Below, piece by piece: positions 22,885 through 34,164 of a stretch of DNA of 64,000 nt. The DNA is from Gamsiella multidivaricata. Taxonomy: Eukaryota; Mortierellomycota; Mortierellomycetes; Mortierellales; Mortierellaceae. The translations under genes were made by a program, and so were the position numbers. The DNA is taken from NCBI RefSeq assembly GCF_025024155.1, contig NW_026251718.1, positions 236,001 to 300,000 on the forward strand, in the 5' to 3' direction. Below the pieces are notes generated by a model, which worked only from the letters and a program-made list of their open reading frames with translations, searched no databases and was not told the origin of the DNA. How positions within the stretch are numbered: position 1 is the first letter of the stretch; each line of letters starts with the position of its first letter.

Positions 22885-25026
22885 GGTACTGCGGATAGGA
22901 CGAGAAGGGCTGAAATGGACTTGTCAATAGACACGGCTGATAAAGCGGGACTGGAGTGGGGAAAAAGGTGTACGAGGTTAAATAAAGATGGAGAGGGAAG
23001 TGTGGTGGAGTCAGCACAAAGGACAGTGGATGAGTGGAGTGGATGAAAAGGATGGATGGATGGCCAAAGGTGGGCTCGTGGTCAGCAAGGGTGCAAATAA
23101 ATGAATAGGAGGTTGTAGGAGAAGGAAAGGAGCAGACGTAAGGAAGAGGGACAGACAGATATAAAGGAAAGGCAGTATTGATCAAGAGGTGTGGATGCGG
23201 CTGATGAGGACGGAGATCATCAATCGCTGTTGTCTGCTCCATTGCTCCTCCTTCTTGGTCTCATTCCCTTCTTGGCTTCTCTCACGCACGCTCCAACGAC
23301 TTGTATCACGTGCAAGGCAGGCTACCTCAGTTTGGTGGCGACCAATCCACCCGCACGTAGGATCAGACTCGTAGACCCCTAGACCCGTAGATTCATAGAT
23401 CCCTAAATAGCATTTCATTGAGTGTCTCCAAGAGGTGAGAACCAGTATCCCTTCCTTTTCGTTTCCTTTTTCAAGATAGTTTTGCCGGGCACGGATCGCA
23501 TGCAAATGCCAGGACCATCCCTGATTGCACACGTCTCTCCTCTTCAGACAGTAGTACAACAAGGCTGACACGCGTTTTATATCATCCCCCGCCATGAATC
23601 GATTCATTGGAGAATTCATGCTACTACTCTGATGAAATCGCAGTACCCCCTCTCCAGGACTATGCTCATGAAAAAGCAGCATGAAAAGTATAATCAAGAT
23701 CATTATCGTAGATCAAGCTAGACTATGGCATATCAATTATGTGTCCCAATGCAAGCACATGAAACTATGAAGGAAGATTGGCAGTGGGATAAGGACGCCT
23801 TTTATCCCTTCGTCTGTCAGGGAATTTTGGATCAGGAAATTTTAGTTGTCACATTAATTTGGTGCGGAATATAGAGAGGGCGACTTTGCTTGCCAATACG
23901 CACTATTGAAGTATTACGGATCTGGAATGTTAAGGCATGAATCAAGGCACAAATTACCCTTCAATTCGTATCAAGGGCATGGGAAGCGGTAGCATAAAAA
24001 AAATTAAATACAAAAGCTGCGCACGAAATGCATGTAAAATTCGGAACACCTCCTGTGAGAAAACCCTCGCTCGATATGAACCCTTGAACAGACAAGGCGT
24101 GAACACAAATCTGAAAAAAAAAAAAAAAAAAAAAAAGTAGCTCTTCATACATCGGCGAGAGTAGGAAAGACACAGTTCAAGCCAATGCGGGCAAAAGAGC
24201 GTCATGTTCTCACTACACATGAGTTGGACAGACCATCAGTCCCAAGAAGAACATGGATGCTAGTCTACCATGGTACCCCGATTTGGCTCCCTGATTCGCT
24301 TTCTATTTTACACTATGGTCTTCTTTTGAGAAGGCAATGTGGACAGTAAGGTATACGGCATACATGAGAGATTAACGAGCGACAGCTCACAGGAGACAAC
24401 TGTGTAGCGTGCTCCAGCGCGCCGGAGCAACCAATAATGGACCTCTCGTCCGTCAACGTGTGAATTTAGTCTACCTACTACGATAACAGCAGCTAACATC
24501 GAGCGGCAAACTAAAAGAAACTCAACGGCTCACAGCAAAGCACAACCCCAATGAACAGGCGTCATCAGGACCACGCAGTCGTCTGTCACAGCATGTGGCG
24601 TAGTAAGTTAGGGTGCCGCTACAGAGTTGATCTAACACTTCGCCAGAGGGATCTGCCCTGTTTCTGAAGGAAAGAAGCGCGAGAAAAAGAAAATAAATAA
24701 ATGGACAGGCGAAACAAGCGAGACATGCGATCGTGGTCAAACTGTACCCCTACTTTTTCAATCTCGGATCCTCGGTAAGATCGTGCGCAGAGATAAATAG
24801 TAGGTAGTGGTGTGTTTGTTGGTCTGAGGCATCGGCTCTGGAGTGGCTGGCCACGGGGACGCGCGGACGGTGCGCTTTGCCTCACGTTCTCTGGATCTCT
24901 CGATCTGATAGGCCGGCTGAGGCAGCAGTTTTATTTCGGTTAAAGTTTGTTCGTCGCATCCCTGGTAAAGACGAACAAACACAAGACCAACCTAGCCAGG
25001 CAGGCGAATATTTGGGAGTGGTCGAT

Positions 25027-25091
25027 GGAATAGGTAGAATGGAATAGGTAGAATGGAATAGATAGAATGGAATAGGTAAAATGGAAAATGG
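25027..25091. repeat. 14-bp minisatellite, unit GGAATAGGTAGAAT
   Basis: Two perfect copies (25027-25054), two copies with one change each (25055-25082) and a partial fifth copy are arranged head to tail. It sits about 650 bp upstream of the phosphate permease ATG, outside any gene. Confidence 0.9.
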
Positions 25092-25561
25092 AGAAACAAA
25101 CAAAACACCGCAGGCCGGAACAACGAAAGGAAGCTGCATCTCTTGCTCGTGCACAATTCCATAAGATGGGCACGAGGGTCAGAGAGAGGCATCTATGGAG
25201 CTGGACGGTGTTCTGAACTGGCAGGCGATTGGCTGGATCCAGGGCCTGTGTCCCTCTGCGTGGTGGCGGTGGTACAGCGCGAGGGAACCTTACTTTAAAC
25301 ACGGTGTGTTCTATTAAGCACCATAGTCTCGCAACAGATTTCCTCAGTAACGATCCTAGGAGGAAATAGCGTTCTCATTCCTGTAATACATTCTGCAACA
25401 ACGAGCTACGATGCTGCAGTCAACATGGGCATCGTACTCGTCGCTCATTCATCCGTTCTTACTCTTCGCACCGTTCCACAGCCGCGCGCTCCCTTGCTTA
25501 GAGTCTTTTCTTGTGCATCCGTAGAGATCCACCTCCAAGTATCCAAGAAAGCGCCTTCTCT

Positions 25562-25569
25562 TATAAATA
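25562..25569 (+). promoter_or_regulatory. TATA box of the phosphate permease gene
   Basis: TATAAATA lies 166 bp upstream of the permease start codon and is followed by a C/T-rich leader, which is the usual fungal arrangement. The transcription start would be near 25595. Confidence 0.55.
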
Positions 25570-25734
25570 CCACCGCTCATCCCCACTCCATATCCGATGC
25601 CCTTTGACCATCAAGATCGCCCATTCAACAATCGCCTCTTCCTCCTCCCCAGCAGCAAGGGTTTCTCCATTTCCTTAACCCTTCCTCTCTATACCCTTTC
25701 ACACCTCCATATCCCCCTCGCATTATAACCGAAA

Positions 25735-27410
25735 ATGATGCAAGTTCATGACTACACTTTCCTCTTTGGAATCGGTCTCTTCTTCGCCTTCATGGATGCC
25801 TATGGCATTGGTACGAAAAAAAAAAAAAAAAAAAGATAACGCTCTTGTCGCCTTCGAACACTTCTCCCATCAATCCGGATCGATAAACTAACACTGCTCT
25901 TACTTTCATCGCGTATCTCCGTATCTTAGGTGCGAATGATGTTGCCAACTCGTTCGCTACCTCTGTCGGCTCCGGCTCCATTACTCTTGCCCAAGCTTTG
26001 ATTATTGCCTGTTTCTGCGAGTTCGGTGGTGCCTTCCTCCTCGGTGCTAACACCACCGAGACTATCAAGGGTGGAATTGTGGAGACCAAGCTGTATGCCG
26101 CTAACCCCGAGCTTTTGATGTTGACCATGGTGTGCGCTTTGATCGGTTCTTCTACCTGGGTTCTGTTCGCTTCCTCCCGTGGCTGGCCTGTCTCGACCAC
26201 TCACGCCATTGTCGGCGCCATCACCGGCGCTGGTCTCTCTGCCTTCGGCGCTGATGGTATCCAGTGGTCTGGAATCACCAAGATCGTTCTCTCCTGGGTC
26301 ATCTCGCCCCTCGTTTCTGGTCTTGTTTGCTCCATCATCTTCTTGTTCACAAAGTTCGTCGTCTTGAACCACGATGACTCTTTCCGCCGCGGTCTTATCG
26401 CTATCCCTGCCTACTTCGGTATTGCCTTGACCGTCAACGTCTTCTACATCATTTACAAAGGCGCACCAAACTCTAAGCTCAAGGATGCTTCGACTGACAT
26501 TGGTATCCCCGTCGGAATCGCTTTCGGTGTCGGCTTCATCGTCTTCTTGTGGTGCTTCTTCTTCCTTCGTCCTTTCCTTCGCCGCAAGATCCAGGACGAC
26601 GAGGACCTCCGTTGGTACCACATGTTCATCATTCCCCTCGTTGGCAAGCGTGAGAAGGCCCCCGTTCACCAGGAGGAGGTCGCTGAGAAGCCTGAGAAGA
26701 ACGCCGATGGTTCAGAGCCCACTACCGACGGCCTGGCCGATCCTTCTTTGGTTCAGCTCGAGGCTGGAAACAAGACCTTTGCTCAGAAGCTTAAGGGAAA
26801 GCTGCTCCACGGTCTTACTCAGGAGATCAATACCACGCACGACGAGAATACCATGGCTGTTCACGCCAATGCCACCAAGTTCGACCACAATACCGAGCGC
26901 CTCTTCTCGGCCGTCCAGGTCATCACTGCCTGCTTTACCTCCTTTGCTCATGGTTCCAACGATGTCGCCAACGCTATTGGACCTCTTGCCACTATCTACT
27001 ACATTTGGGAGAATGCCAACATTGACGTCAAGAAGGCCCCTGTCCCTGTCTGGATTCTCGCCTTTGGTGGTCTTGCCATTGATATCGGCTTGATGACCTA
27101 CGGTTACCACGTCATGCGCACCCTCGGTAACAAGATGACATATATGAGCCCCACCCGTGGTTTCTCCGCTGAGATGGGTACTTCGATCACCATCTTGACT
27201 TGCTCCAAGTTGTCCCTGCCTGTTTCCTCGACTCACTGCATCACTGGTGCTACCACCGCCATCGGTCTTCTTTCTGGAGGAGGATTCAAGTCCCTGAACT
27301 GGCGCCTTCTCCTCGGTGTCTTCGCCAGTTGGATCATGACTCTTCCCGCTGCCGGTCTTACCAGTGGTATCATCTTCGCGTTCGTCTCTCGTTCGCCCCA
27401 GATCCAATAA
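25735..27410 (+). CDS. PHO89: PiT-family phosphate permease (Na+- or H+-coupled)
   Basis: The protein should import inorganic phosphate across the plasma membrane with a cation. Exons 25735-25810 and 25930-27410 give 518 residues. Both PiT signature repeats are present: GIGANDVANSFATSVGSGSI at about residue 24, formed across the intron, and FAHGSNDVANAIGPL at about 345. Around ten to twelve hydrophobic helices surround a central hydrophilic loop (about 225-320) rich in charged residues. The two halves are inverted repeats, as the family requires. Codon use is C-ending and strongly biased, suggesting high expression. Two in-frame ATGs are adjacent at the start, and the first is chosen. The intron carries A19 just after its donor. 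The divergent neighbour is a Mg2+ transporter. Confidence 0.97.
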
Positions 27411-27475
27411 GTCGATGAGTACATTTACATAACACCCTGTCATATTAGTACAATACATAGCATACTATTAGTTTG

Positions 27476-27481
27476 AATAAA
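27476..27481 (+). terminator. Probable polyadenylation signal of the phosphate permease gene
   Basis: AATAAA lies 66 bp after the stop codon in AT-rich sequence. The next gene (COQ3) ends in the opposite direction at 27692, so this short convergent spacer must hold both 3' ends. Confidence 0.5.
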
Positions 27482-27691
27482 ATAGTTCTTCCGCCCAAAC
27501 TTGCTCATTTTGCACGAACGATTGGATTGTGAACTCGTACAGTAGCCTATCTGCATGATACCTGTCCATTCTCTCGTAGATGAAGTACGTCAAGACCCTG
27601 TTCACGATTGTGGTTTTTATTGGTGCTGCAGTTAGTCCATGGTATGCTTGTAATAGTCTACTGGCCGTTTTTTTCTTTTTCTTTTTTTCTT

Positions 27692-29146
27692 TTATGCGCT
27701 AGGAACCTTTTTCGCCGCCAAGAGATAGTTTGACGCCTCTGACAACGATGGTCCAAGCAGTGACAGCAACCCCCCGCTGCCGATGTCCATACCATCGCGG
27801 CTCCTTGTCAGCTCCCATTGTCCCGCCAAAGGATTAAAGCCGATTCCTTGGATGTTCAACACCTGGCACTTTGCCAAATCTTCAACCCCAGCCTTCAGTT
27901 CATCTGGAGTAATGAATTTTGACCAATGATGTGTGCCCACAGGGACCATCCTCAACAGGTGCTCCGCACAGAGAATCGTTAAAAAGTATGATAGCGCAGT
28001 TCGTGAAATTGTCGACAAAATCAAATCGCCGTTAGGCTGTCCATTGTGCAATAGCGAAAGTGGAGGAAAGAAAGAGGAAGAGGCGGTTTGATGTATTAGC
28101 ATGGAAAAAAGGGTATCAAAGAATATCCAAAACCTTTACAAAAAAAAAAAAAAAACGAACGAGCAAAACCGATGATACAAGTACAGCACCCATACCTTGA
28201 CGAGTTCTCCAAGAACCTTGAGGAAGCCAGCTGGGTTATCGACATGCTCAATGACTTCCAATGAGCACACAACATCAAACTGACGGCCCTCTGCCAGTAA
28301 TTGCTCTAAGCATCGAATAAGCAAAAGAAAAGAATCAGACCAAGCATATCCTAGGGTCCTTTTCCTGGTACGCAAAAAGCCTTGACCCGTGTGCCTTGTG
28401 TGCATTACCTGCTGTTTGGTGGCGATATTCCAGCGTCCCTGGTCCTCCTCCATTGAGTAATGGATCCTTTTTAGAGTGGAGACGGGCCATCTGAATGTTC
28501 TCCATCGATGCGTCCAAGCCTGTCACTTGCGCTCCCAGCCTTGCCAATGCCTAGAAATTGATGGTTAGATTGACAATATATGCATTAATGGTCAATCGTT
28601 GCGGTAATTGGGCAACATCCAGGTTATGTCGATAATATGGACGAAAGTATCGTGAAGTACCTCCGACAGTAAACCTCCACCACATCCAATATCGACGATC
28701 GAAAGGCCCTGGAGTGGAAAGCGTGCGCTGGAGAATGCTTTCCCTTTGTCTGTACTGTCGTTGGTCATGGCATTCGAGATAGCCCCTGAGGCCTCTAGCC
28801 GGTTCCGGATATAACGGACGCGGGGCGGGTTGAAGAGATGCAGCATTTTGAAGGGACCCTGTGGTGCCCACCACTCGTCCGACATGGCTGCAAACTTTGC
28901 AATCTCCTCCTTATTCACAGTGTGAATTGGATGGTCTGAGTTTGCTTCTGGCGAGGATCCATGGTCGCTGTTTAGTCCTGTAGTCGAGTAGCAAGGCCTT
29001 TGTGAGGCAAGCACCGAAGTCTTCGCGATGTAAGCGTAGCGTGCGCGTGGAATCCATTTCAGAGGCGACATTGTGATCGCCGCAGTCGTGTTGATTCGAG
29101 GGATCGACGCGATCCTGGAGCTGAGTCGTCCAATGGGAAACGTCAT
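27692..29146 (-). CDS. COQ3: Ubiquinone biosynthesis O-methyltransferase COQ3
   Basis: Coq3 performs the two O-methylations of coenzyme Q synthesis on the matrix side of the mitochondrial inner membrane, using S-adenosylmethionine. Four exons (28661-29146, 28409-28550, 28196-28305, 27692-28036) give 360 residues. Residues 1-50 are rich in Arg, Ser and Ile and lack acids, as in a mitochondrial presequence. The family block KFAAMSDEWWAPQGPFKMLH follows. The SAM-binding motif I is VDIGCGGGLLSE, then VTGLDASMENIQMA, FDVVCSLEVIEHVDNP and GDLILSTISRT. The end region GTHHWSKFITPDELKAGVED is typical of UbiG/Coq3. The ATG at 29146 fits best; earlier in-frame Met codons would lengthen an already sufficient presequence. 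Confidence 0.96.
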
Positions 29147-29477
29147 GTTGAGTGTTGATCGAGGAAGGTTCCTGTTGCGGTGTGTCCTTGTTTCCGGGAA
29201 AGGAAAGTGCTGTGTCCGTTGTGACAGGAAGGTTATCAGATCAAAATTTATTATTAAAATAGGGAGAGGATATAAATGTTTGCCATATCTAATAGTCGCC
29301 ATCAACTCGTCGCCTATCGTCTCTACTGAGATAATAGTAAGCAGCATGGCCGCCACTTATGCTGCTGAATTATGGTTGCTTGGGACCGTTAAGGTACCTG
29401 GGTAAAAAAGGTCAAGAATGCGTGAGTAAGCAGTAGCTCCGTTTCAACCATTTTTATGATCAGAAGCATTGGTTTTA

Positions 29478-30443
29478 TTACTTGGCCTGGTAATCTTTCT
29501 CGCGTTTAAACAGCAGGACATGTGGCTCTGGACCTAAAAAATCAAAGGGTACAGAAAATGAACGATGTATTGGTAACAGAGACGTTTTCTGAACCAATTA
29601 GAGCGCATCCGTATTCTATGAACATTCCTCACTCACTGTGAATCATGTAGTGTTCCCATCCTTGCGACTGCTTGACACCAAGGGCCCTCCACTCATCCTC
29701 GGTCATCAGCTCGTTCGGAGCATGCCGTGCGATGGCCTTGGGGAGCGACACATGCCTAAGTGAGGATATTACGAGACGAGTGTTTATCGCAGGTAAGGAT
29801 ATTTTTTTGCCTTGAATGTCTTCATTTGCACGGGTCTTTTGCAGTTATGAAAGAAAGAGCTTGCCTGTACTCCCAAATATCGTCTATGAAGCGGTATTAG
29901 AATAAAAAAACAATAAATAAGAAAATGACGAGTGGTCAGTACACAGAATATTGAGAGACGTGTTCCCTTCAATCTACGGATTGCTGTCTACCATAATATC
30001 TCGCAGAGTAAAAAATGTGTTCTTGGTTCTTGGCAATGTCTTTTGCCCGCTGCTCTGCGCGTTGCCGAGCTTTTTCCTGCGGGTAGGACGAGAAGGTAGA
30101 ATTATAAGATAAAGTTTTTAGTGCTTCGCGTTCACACTCCGCACTTTCTAGAGTAATCATAAAGAAAATGTACAGAGTCTGCACATCCAAGGTAAACTAT
30201 TCTGTGCGACAAACGTGCCTCGTCTTGTCGACTATGATGCGAGTGGTGGTGGTGATGATCCTGTAGCAGGTGCTGGTGATGTTGATGGTGTGCTTGAGGC
30301 TGTTGGGCATGCTGCTGCAGCAGAGGGTTATTGCCGCCGTTATTCTGGTGCTGTGGTAGTGCTTGCTGTGGTTGCTGCTGGTGTGCTAGGCGATTCAGGT
30401 TGGGATCGCCATTAGCATTCAGTGCGCTGTTGGAAGAGAGCAT
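29478..30443 (-). CDS. CKS1: Cyclin-dependent kinase regulatory subunit CKS1 with Q/H-rich N-terminal extension
   Basis: Cks1 binds CDK and docks phosphorylated substrates in the cell cycle. The conserved domain is encoded by exons 29992-30076, 29865-29883, 29637-29755 and 29478-29533: [40 protein letters not shown] and [11 protein letters not shown]. The phosphate-pocket Arg, Trp and Gln residues expected of the family are present. Exon 1 (30198-30443) encodes an unusual extension of about 82 residues rich in Gln, His and Asn. Its donor is uncertain: GTTTAC after HRI or GTACAT eight codons later both keep frame, giving 174 or 182 residues. The 19-nt exon ends in AG|GCAAGC, a GC donor with no GT alternative. 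No internal Met in the domain's first exon offers a shorter start. Confidence 0.92.
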
Positions 30444-31394
30444 GGTCCTGCGTGGTCGAATGTCGAATGAGTGTCCGCGATCGAGGGAGGAATGAGTAGT
30501 GCAGTGCTGAGTGCAGAATACAGAGCGAGGAGAACAAGTGGAAGTAGGGTCCTTGCTTCCTTGTGTTCTTGCATGCTAATTGGTATGTATCGTATGGCCT
30601 GAACATGTCTCCTTCCTCCCTTAACCCTTTCTGCTCATCCTTTACTCTCCTTCTCTCCCTTCTGTGCATCATAAAAGGGGGTTAAGCGTGCAATTGCATG
30701 GGCTGGAATGGACAAACCGCACACTGCCAAAACCAAGGGGCAGTTGCTTCTCGATCTTCCTATAAATGTACATAGTTTAGTCCAGGATGGAACCCTTGCA
30801 ACGCGTCTCTAGATCCCAGTGATTCCTAGGACCTGGCTATGGATGCACATTCCAGTCGCTATATTGTCCTGCTTGCTGAAAGTGTCACTGGCCCACCACT
30901 CGGAGCCACTTTTCTATCTGAAGCTTTGTATCAATGAGACTACCCCTGTTGCTTTCAGTCCCCTATCACAGCGAACTACCTTGTTGCGGTTAGGCAGGTC
31001 TTACAAAAATATACGCTTTTCTAACTCTAGACTTGCAATGCCCCTGAATGTAAAGAGGGCTGTGAATGCAGCTAATCATGTAATTAGAATGAGGATGGAA
31101 ATAGATTTACATGACAATGGATGGTGATGCGGATGGAAAAAGGGAATTTAAGCCATGTCACCGTTTCGGAAAGCAGGAGCATTCACATCAGCGACAGCAG
31201 TACAGCAGCGGCCGTCACAAGCTCTTCGAGTTTACGCGAGCAACCTCCGTGTCCAAGATCGATGAACGCATTTTTTTTCTTGAGCCCAACAAAGGTAGCC
31301 CGTTCAATAAGGATTCAAATTCACTGAGGATTTTCCAGTCAACTCTGGGTCACTCCGCCTTGTCTCGTTGTCATGTAATGCCTTCAAACTATCG
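30444..31394. other. Gene-poor region downstream of a broken gene and upstream of CKS1
   Basis: It holds the CKS1 promoter at its left end. The remainder is AT-rich with scattered stops in all frames, and I see no protein or RNA gene. This is the start of a roughly 7-kb decayed stretch. Confidence 0.45.
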
Positions 31395-32263
31395 TTACTT
31401 CTCCCTGCTATGGGCAATGCGTCCCAGGTAGGTGAGTTCCCATTGCGCTGACAAAGTGGAAACGAGGTATGCGAAAGCTCTGCCGTATGGAGAAGGGTCC
31501 TTCGCGTGTCTGCATATCAGCGTCGATCCTCCTCTGTATAGTGTCGCAATCGCCGGCGCACTTGAAATCGGCGCCCGTGGCTGGGTCCCGTCGTTCAGCT
31601 TAACAAGGAACTCCACCGCTAAATCCTCTGCATCGCGCGCATCCAAGGATACGTCTGTGGGAAGATCATGAAGCGTTCCTTAATCCGAAAGACGGCGGTT
31701 AGAATCACGTTGTAAAGAGCATAGTATTTCTTCTCCGGTGCGTCGTGATGGGTACGTGCAAGCCGCTGCGTGATGATGTATGACCAGGGCTCGTTGTCCA
31801 TTACTTGTCCTTGGAAGCTCCAATTCCGTATTATTAAGGCTTGATGGAGAGTAACTAGGCAGAGGAGGTTGATAAAGAGTGACGGTGGTAAAGGATGGAC
31901 AGCTGGAAACAGTCTTGTAGGCACAAGAGCGTAGACTCGGCTCGAGGATGTATCCAATATGGCGTGAACGAATGGCTGATGGAAAGCGGAACAGACGAAA
32001 GCTAGAACTATGATGCCCTTAATATATAATTTCAAGCGCCAATACATCCTCGTTCCTTCCCTTACCGCATAGTGGATGCTGCAGCAAAAGAAAGGCACAT
32101 CACCACACCCCGACATATTGTATGCGGCATTCTCTTCCAAGTTGACAGCGTAGATGATTAACTTGAGGACGTGCTGCTGGTGAGAAGTTGAACGGCTATC
32201 TGCCCTGTGTTCAGTGTCCCTTGCCAACCAGGCCAGAAGTGCGAGGGGATAAAGCTGCCTCAT
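31395..32263 (-). pseudogene. Hypothetical gene, probably broken by a frameshift
   Basis: Two overlapping open frames appear to be one reading interrupted near 31660. The upstream frame (to 31619) ends ...FRIKERFMIFPQ and then stops. The downstream frame contains LPTDVSLDARDAEDLAVEFL and continues to 31395. Moving one base near CGCTTCATGATCTTCC would join them into ...ER-F-HDLPTDVSLD. The upstream part has a hydrophobic stretch (IIVLAFVCSAFHQPFVHAIL), and the segment around QRLARTHHDAPEKKYYALYN looks like real coding sequence. I recognise no family. It could also be a spliced gene whose intron I have not found; surrounding decay favours a pseudogene. Confidence 0.4.
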
Positions 32264-32458
32264 TCGCTTGCAGCTCTCAGAATTCTATAGTATTGTCTCG
32301 AAATATAATACTCTATCACTTTATTTAACAAGTAAATGGTGGTAGTAATCACTCCATCAGAATATAACGTACGTTTATTATTCAAAGCATTGAAGACGAA
32401 GTATTATTGTGTCGTAAAAGTGCAATATGCAAGAGATGGTTGGACCCGGTCGGGCAGC

Positions 32459-32870
32459 TCAAGCAATTATGTATTCAAAGAGCGTTGTGAGAGTGAGGCC
32501 GCCGGCAACTGCGTTGTATAGGAATTTCACAAACTTGGTTGCGATATCAATGAAATCCTCCTCAGAAACATGGATGTCTTCGACATTGGTAACGGACGCT
32601 TCAGCCTTAGAAGTCAGCATCCGAATCAGGGGCAGCACATTCTGTGGCTCCCCCTGCCTAAAGTCGCGGATCGCGATCACGCGCCCCTCGCTGACATTGA
32701 CTCCGGTCAGCTGGTGGATGGTGTTAACGAAGCCCCTTATGCAGGCGGGGTTCTCATATTAGACAAGTTCCGCGGTTTGGTTTTGTTGACGATGAGCAAC
32801 ATCTCAAACTGGGGTGTCAGCGCATCGTGGACCTTCTTGATCAAGAGTAGGTCGGCATGTTGGATGTGTT
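32459..32870 (-). pseudogene. 5'-truncated relic of an AIG1-like GTPase gene (copy 1)
   Basis: Reading on the minus strand gives IQHADLLLIKKVHDALTPQF and EMLLIVNKTKPRNL, then a frameshift. It continues as CIRGFVNTIHQLTGVNVSEG, RVIAIRDFRQGEPQNVLPLI and an uninterrupted C-terminal part to a stop at 32459. The same protein sequence appears on the opposite strand at 34165-34695 (copy 2), which supplies the missing GTP-binding half. The match stops abruptly near 32870, so the N-terminal half with the P-loop is lost here. The frameshift lies between RNL and the CIRGFV block, near 32765. Assignment to an AIG1/GIMAP-like P-loop GTPase rests on copy 2. Confidence 0.6.
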
Positions 32871-34164
32871 TGTGAGTGTGAGCGTTATGAAGTAGGAGAT
32901 GTCTAGCGAGGGTATTACGGGCTCGACTCAAAAAGTTACAGCACCTTCGTCCTACCGACAGCACGCACATTCGTATTAACAAGCACAAACGGATTAAGGG
33001 AGAAAGCTGATAAAAGAGGAGCGTCGAGCCATTCTATATCGCTAAGAGTGTTGCAAAACAGGTAAAGAAAATGGCAAAGCAGCTTCAAAAGCCAACCCTC
33101 TGGAACAATGTCAGAGATGTTGTATTGGACAGAAATATTGAAACCACTAGTATTCAAGGCACGCACCTCCCTTACTTGAACCTCAGTCTTTGCCACTTTA
33201 TACACCTTCACCACTGAAAACTCCTTTTAACTTTCGCAACACCATGTTCCCAGACTTGAACCCATTGCATCCCCAACTGTATTTTCTTCGTTGTAGTGGA
33301 AATAGGATGGCTATTTTGAGCGATCCATCCCTTTGTTGGTCTCTCTCGGTTCAGAAGATAATGCGACGAAGACAGAAGACGCGTTAAACTGATTGTTCCG
33401 CAGGGTCTATTCTGTGCACATGAATAAAAGATTTGACGAGAGCTAGCAATCACACCTTGTCCTCCTATTTCCCCGCATCTATCAAGGCCTGCCGAAACAA
33501 AAGGCTTCGCGTTCTTAGCAGTGCATGCATGCGTTGATGCCTATGAAATCCGTGACTTTTGACAACTCTCTATCGCTCCCTACATTGCAATGGACCTTCA
33601 TTTCACCAAAGTACACCTTTGGCTTTATCAATCCTTCTCCTACGCGTCCCCAACTTCCCCTACAGAACCATGCTTCAATGCAAAATACAGCTTTTATCCT
33701 TGATCTCGGATGGCACACGAAACCCTGAATGCCCTACAGGCCCAGACTCGACAGGCCCAGTACGCCCAGCACGCCCAGCACGCGCTTTTTTCTGAGCTAC
33801 CCCTCATCCTAGTGCCGCTAACACCACTATCACCGCCAGTCAGTAAGCACTGGAATCATCTTCAAGCTCTCGACATCCAAGAACGGTGCCGCGGGGGCTC
33901 CAAAGTGAATAGGGGATTATGTAATATGAAGGAAACATGCTGTTTCAGTGCTATAGGCTGTAGAATTATAACTCCTAAAAGTAGCAGTTTTGAGATGGTC
34001 TACGGGTTTGTTTGTACTTCGCCCTCGCAGAAAGAAAGGGCGAAGCAGAGCTCATTCTGGAGCGAGGAGTTTAAGTAATTCCATATAAACTATGATTCTA
34101 TAATTTGCCCAACACACATACCCGCCGCCTCCTTCCTACTCATAGAGCAGCACTGAGCGCCTCA
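32871..34164. other. Spacer between two GTPase relics, no gene seen
   Basis: About 1.3 kb lying between the inverted relics. A minus-strand frame at 32936-33214 and plus-strand frames near 33525-34078 are open but carry no recognisable motif. A short CAGGCCCAG/CGCCCAGCA tandem lies near 33735-33785. Confidence 0.4.

Larger units (their letters stand above)
22885..25734. promoter_or_regulatory. 2.85-kb divergent intergenic region between Mg2+ and phosphate transporters
   Basis: This is the longest gap between two well-preserved genes in the window. Both flanking transporters start from it. A minus-strand open frame of 173 codons at 23182-23703 has no recognisable domains, and I do not call it. 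It contains an A23 run at 24114-24136, a 14-bp minisatellite at 25027-25091 and a TATA element for the phosphate permease at 25562-25569. Confidence 0.5.

Noticed and set aside
23307..23312. CACGTG, a Pho4-type site, in the spacer of the phosphate permease
   Set aside because: A single hexamer 2.4 kb from the start codon is expected by chance and gives no support for phosphate control.
23182..23703. 173-codon minus-strand frame upstream of the Mg2+ transporter
   Set aside because: No recognisable motif and no splice or promoter signals; composition resembles non-coding DNA. Expression data could change this.
25926..27458. Two long minus-strand frames of about 248 codons each
   Set aside because: They are antisense to the phosphate permease, whose GC-rich biased codons leave the opposite strand open. 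No domain is visible.
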